Below are positions 14,410 through 14,465 of a DNA stretch of 14,465 nt, piece after piece. The notes under the pieces were generated by a model. That model worked only from the letters and a program-made list of their open reading frames with translations, searched no databases and was not told the origin of the DNA. The DNA is taken from positions 1-14,465 of the forward strand of contig JAVBPP010000075.1 of assembly GCA_031549535.1 (NCBI GenBank), written 5' to 3'. Within the stretch, counting starts at the first letter, position 1. Every line of letters starts with the position of its first letter. The position numbers and the translations under genes were made by a program. Source of the DNA: JAVBPP01 sp031549535 (lineage in GTDB: Bacteria > Bacillota > Clostridia > Oscillospirales > Acutalibacteraceae).

Positions 14410-14465
14410 AAAAATGGCGGAGAAGGTTCCTTGATCAAGTTATACCAATCTCCATTAGAAAGCGT
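14388..14465 (-). CDS. Possible C-terminal end of a minus-strand gene entering from the right edge
   Basis: On the minus strand, one frame is open from the right edge for 25 codons (ending ...PSPPFFETCRKS) and stops at TGA 14390-14388, within the loop of the hairpin at 14363-14409. A convergent gene ending at a terminator would look like this, but 25 codons can be open by chance. No family can be named. Confidence 0.25.
   Translation of the reverse strand, partial: TLSNGDWYNLIKEPSPPFFETCRKS

Larger units (their letters stand above)
14253..14465. other. Intergenic region at the right edge
   Basis: This 213-bp stretch is AT-richer than the genes. Apart from the repeat fragment, the hairpin and the possible minus-strand tail listed separately, I see no gene or promoter. 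An ATACCAATCTCCA at 14442-14454 loosely resembles the ATACTAATCCCAA end of copy 1 and might be the start of another repeat running out of the window. Confidence 0.4.

Noticed and set aside
14200..14465. A minus-strand frame running from the right edge region into the glycerate kinase gene
   Set aside because: It would cross the repeat fragment and overlap the kinase on the opposite strand; the plus-strand kinase has full family motifs, so the antisense frame is a shadow.
14410..14465. A tRNA gene end near GGCGGAGAAGG
   Set aside because: No T-loop consensus (GGTTCGAATCC-like) or cloverleaf stems can be found in either strand.

Overview
The window looks like a chromosomal segment of a low-to-mid GC anaerobic Firmicute, most likely class Clostridia (Oscillospirales-like). 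The reasons are short-form HisG paired with HisZ, strong AGGAGG-type ribosome sites, ATGA start/stop overlaps, and an acyltransferase-like gene next to a zinc-ribbon membrane protein, a pairing I associate with gut Clostridia. This placement is an inference. No rRNA, tRNA, CRISPR array, phage gene or transposase was seen.

Layout. (1) 1-2028: the 3' part of a GH116-family glycosidase (GBA2-like beta-glucosidase), open at the left edge and closed by a clear Rho-independent terminator at 2061-2091. (2) 2029-2463: a 435-bp intergenic region holding that terminator, a 158-bp MITE-like palindrome (2098-2255) and two candidate promoters for the genes downstream. (3) 2464-9013: a histidine operon in the order hisZ, hisG, hisD, [162-bp palindrome], hisC, hisB, hisA-hisI fusion, a small two-helix membrane protein, hisE. 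(4) 9031-14252: five more tightly spaced same-strand genes: a condensation/alcohol-acetyltransferase-like protein, a zinc-ribbon six-helix membrane protein, a YdcF/DUF218 protein, a membrane-anchored M20 metallopeptidase and a glycerate kinase. (5) 14253-14465: a terminal fragment of the same repeat family, a hairpin, and possibly the tail of a minus-strand gene.

Function. HisZ and HisG start the pathway, HisE and HisI process PR-ATP, HisA isomerises ProFAR to PRFAR, and HisB, HisC and HisD carry IGP to histidine. The glutamine amidotransferase/cyclase pair HisH-HisF, which turns PRFAR into IGP and AICAR, is absent from the cluster. hisH is missing from its usual place between hisB and hisA. 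hisF is missing from its usual place between hisA and hisI, where an in-frame HisA-HisI fusion is found instead. Either hisHF lies elsewhere in the genome or the pathway is incomplete.

The most unusual structural signal is the family of long palindromes. Two full copies share a central pair of 10-bp direct repeats exactly 33 bp apart, set inside otherwise inverted arms. The copy inside the his operon supplies the hisD stop codon and would form a long hairpin in the mRNA between hisD and hisC. The five genes after hisE appear co-transcribed with the his genes, and their joint role is not established.
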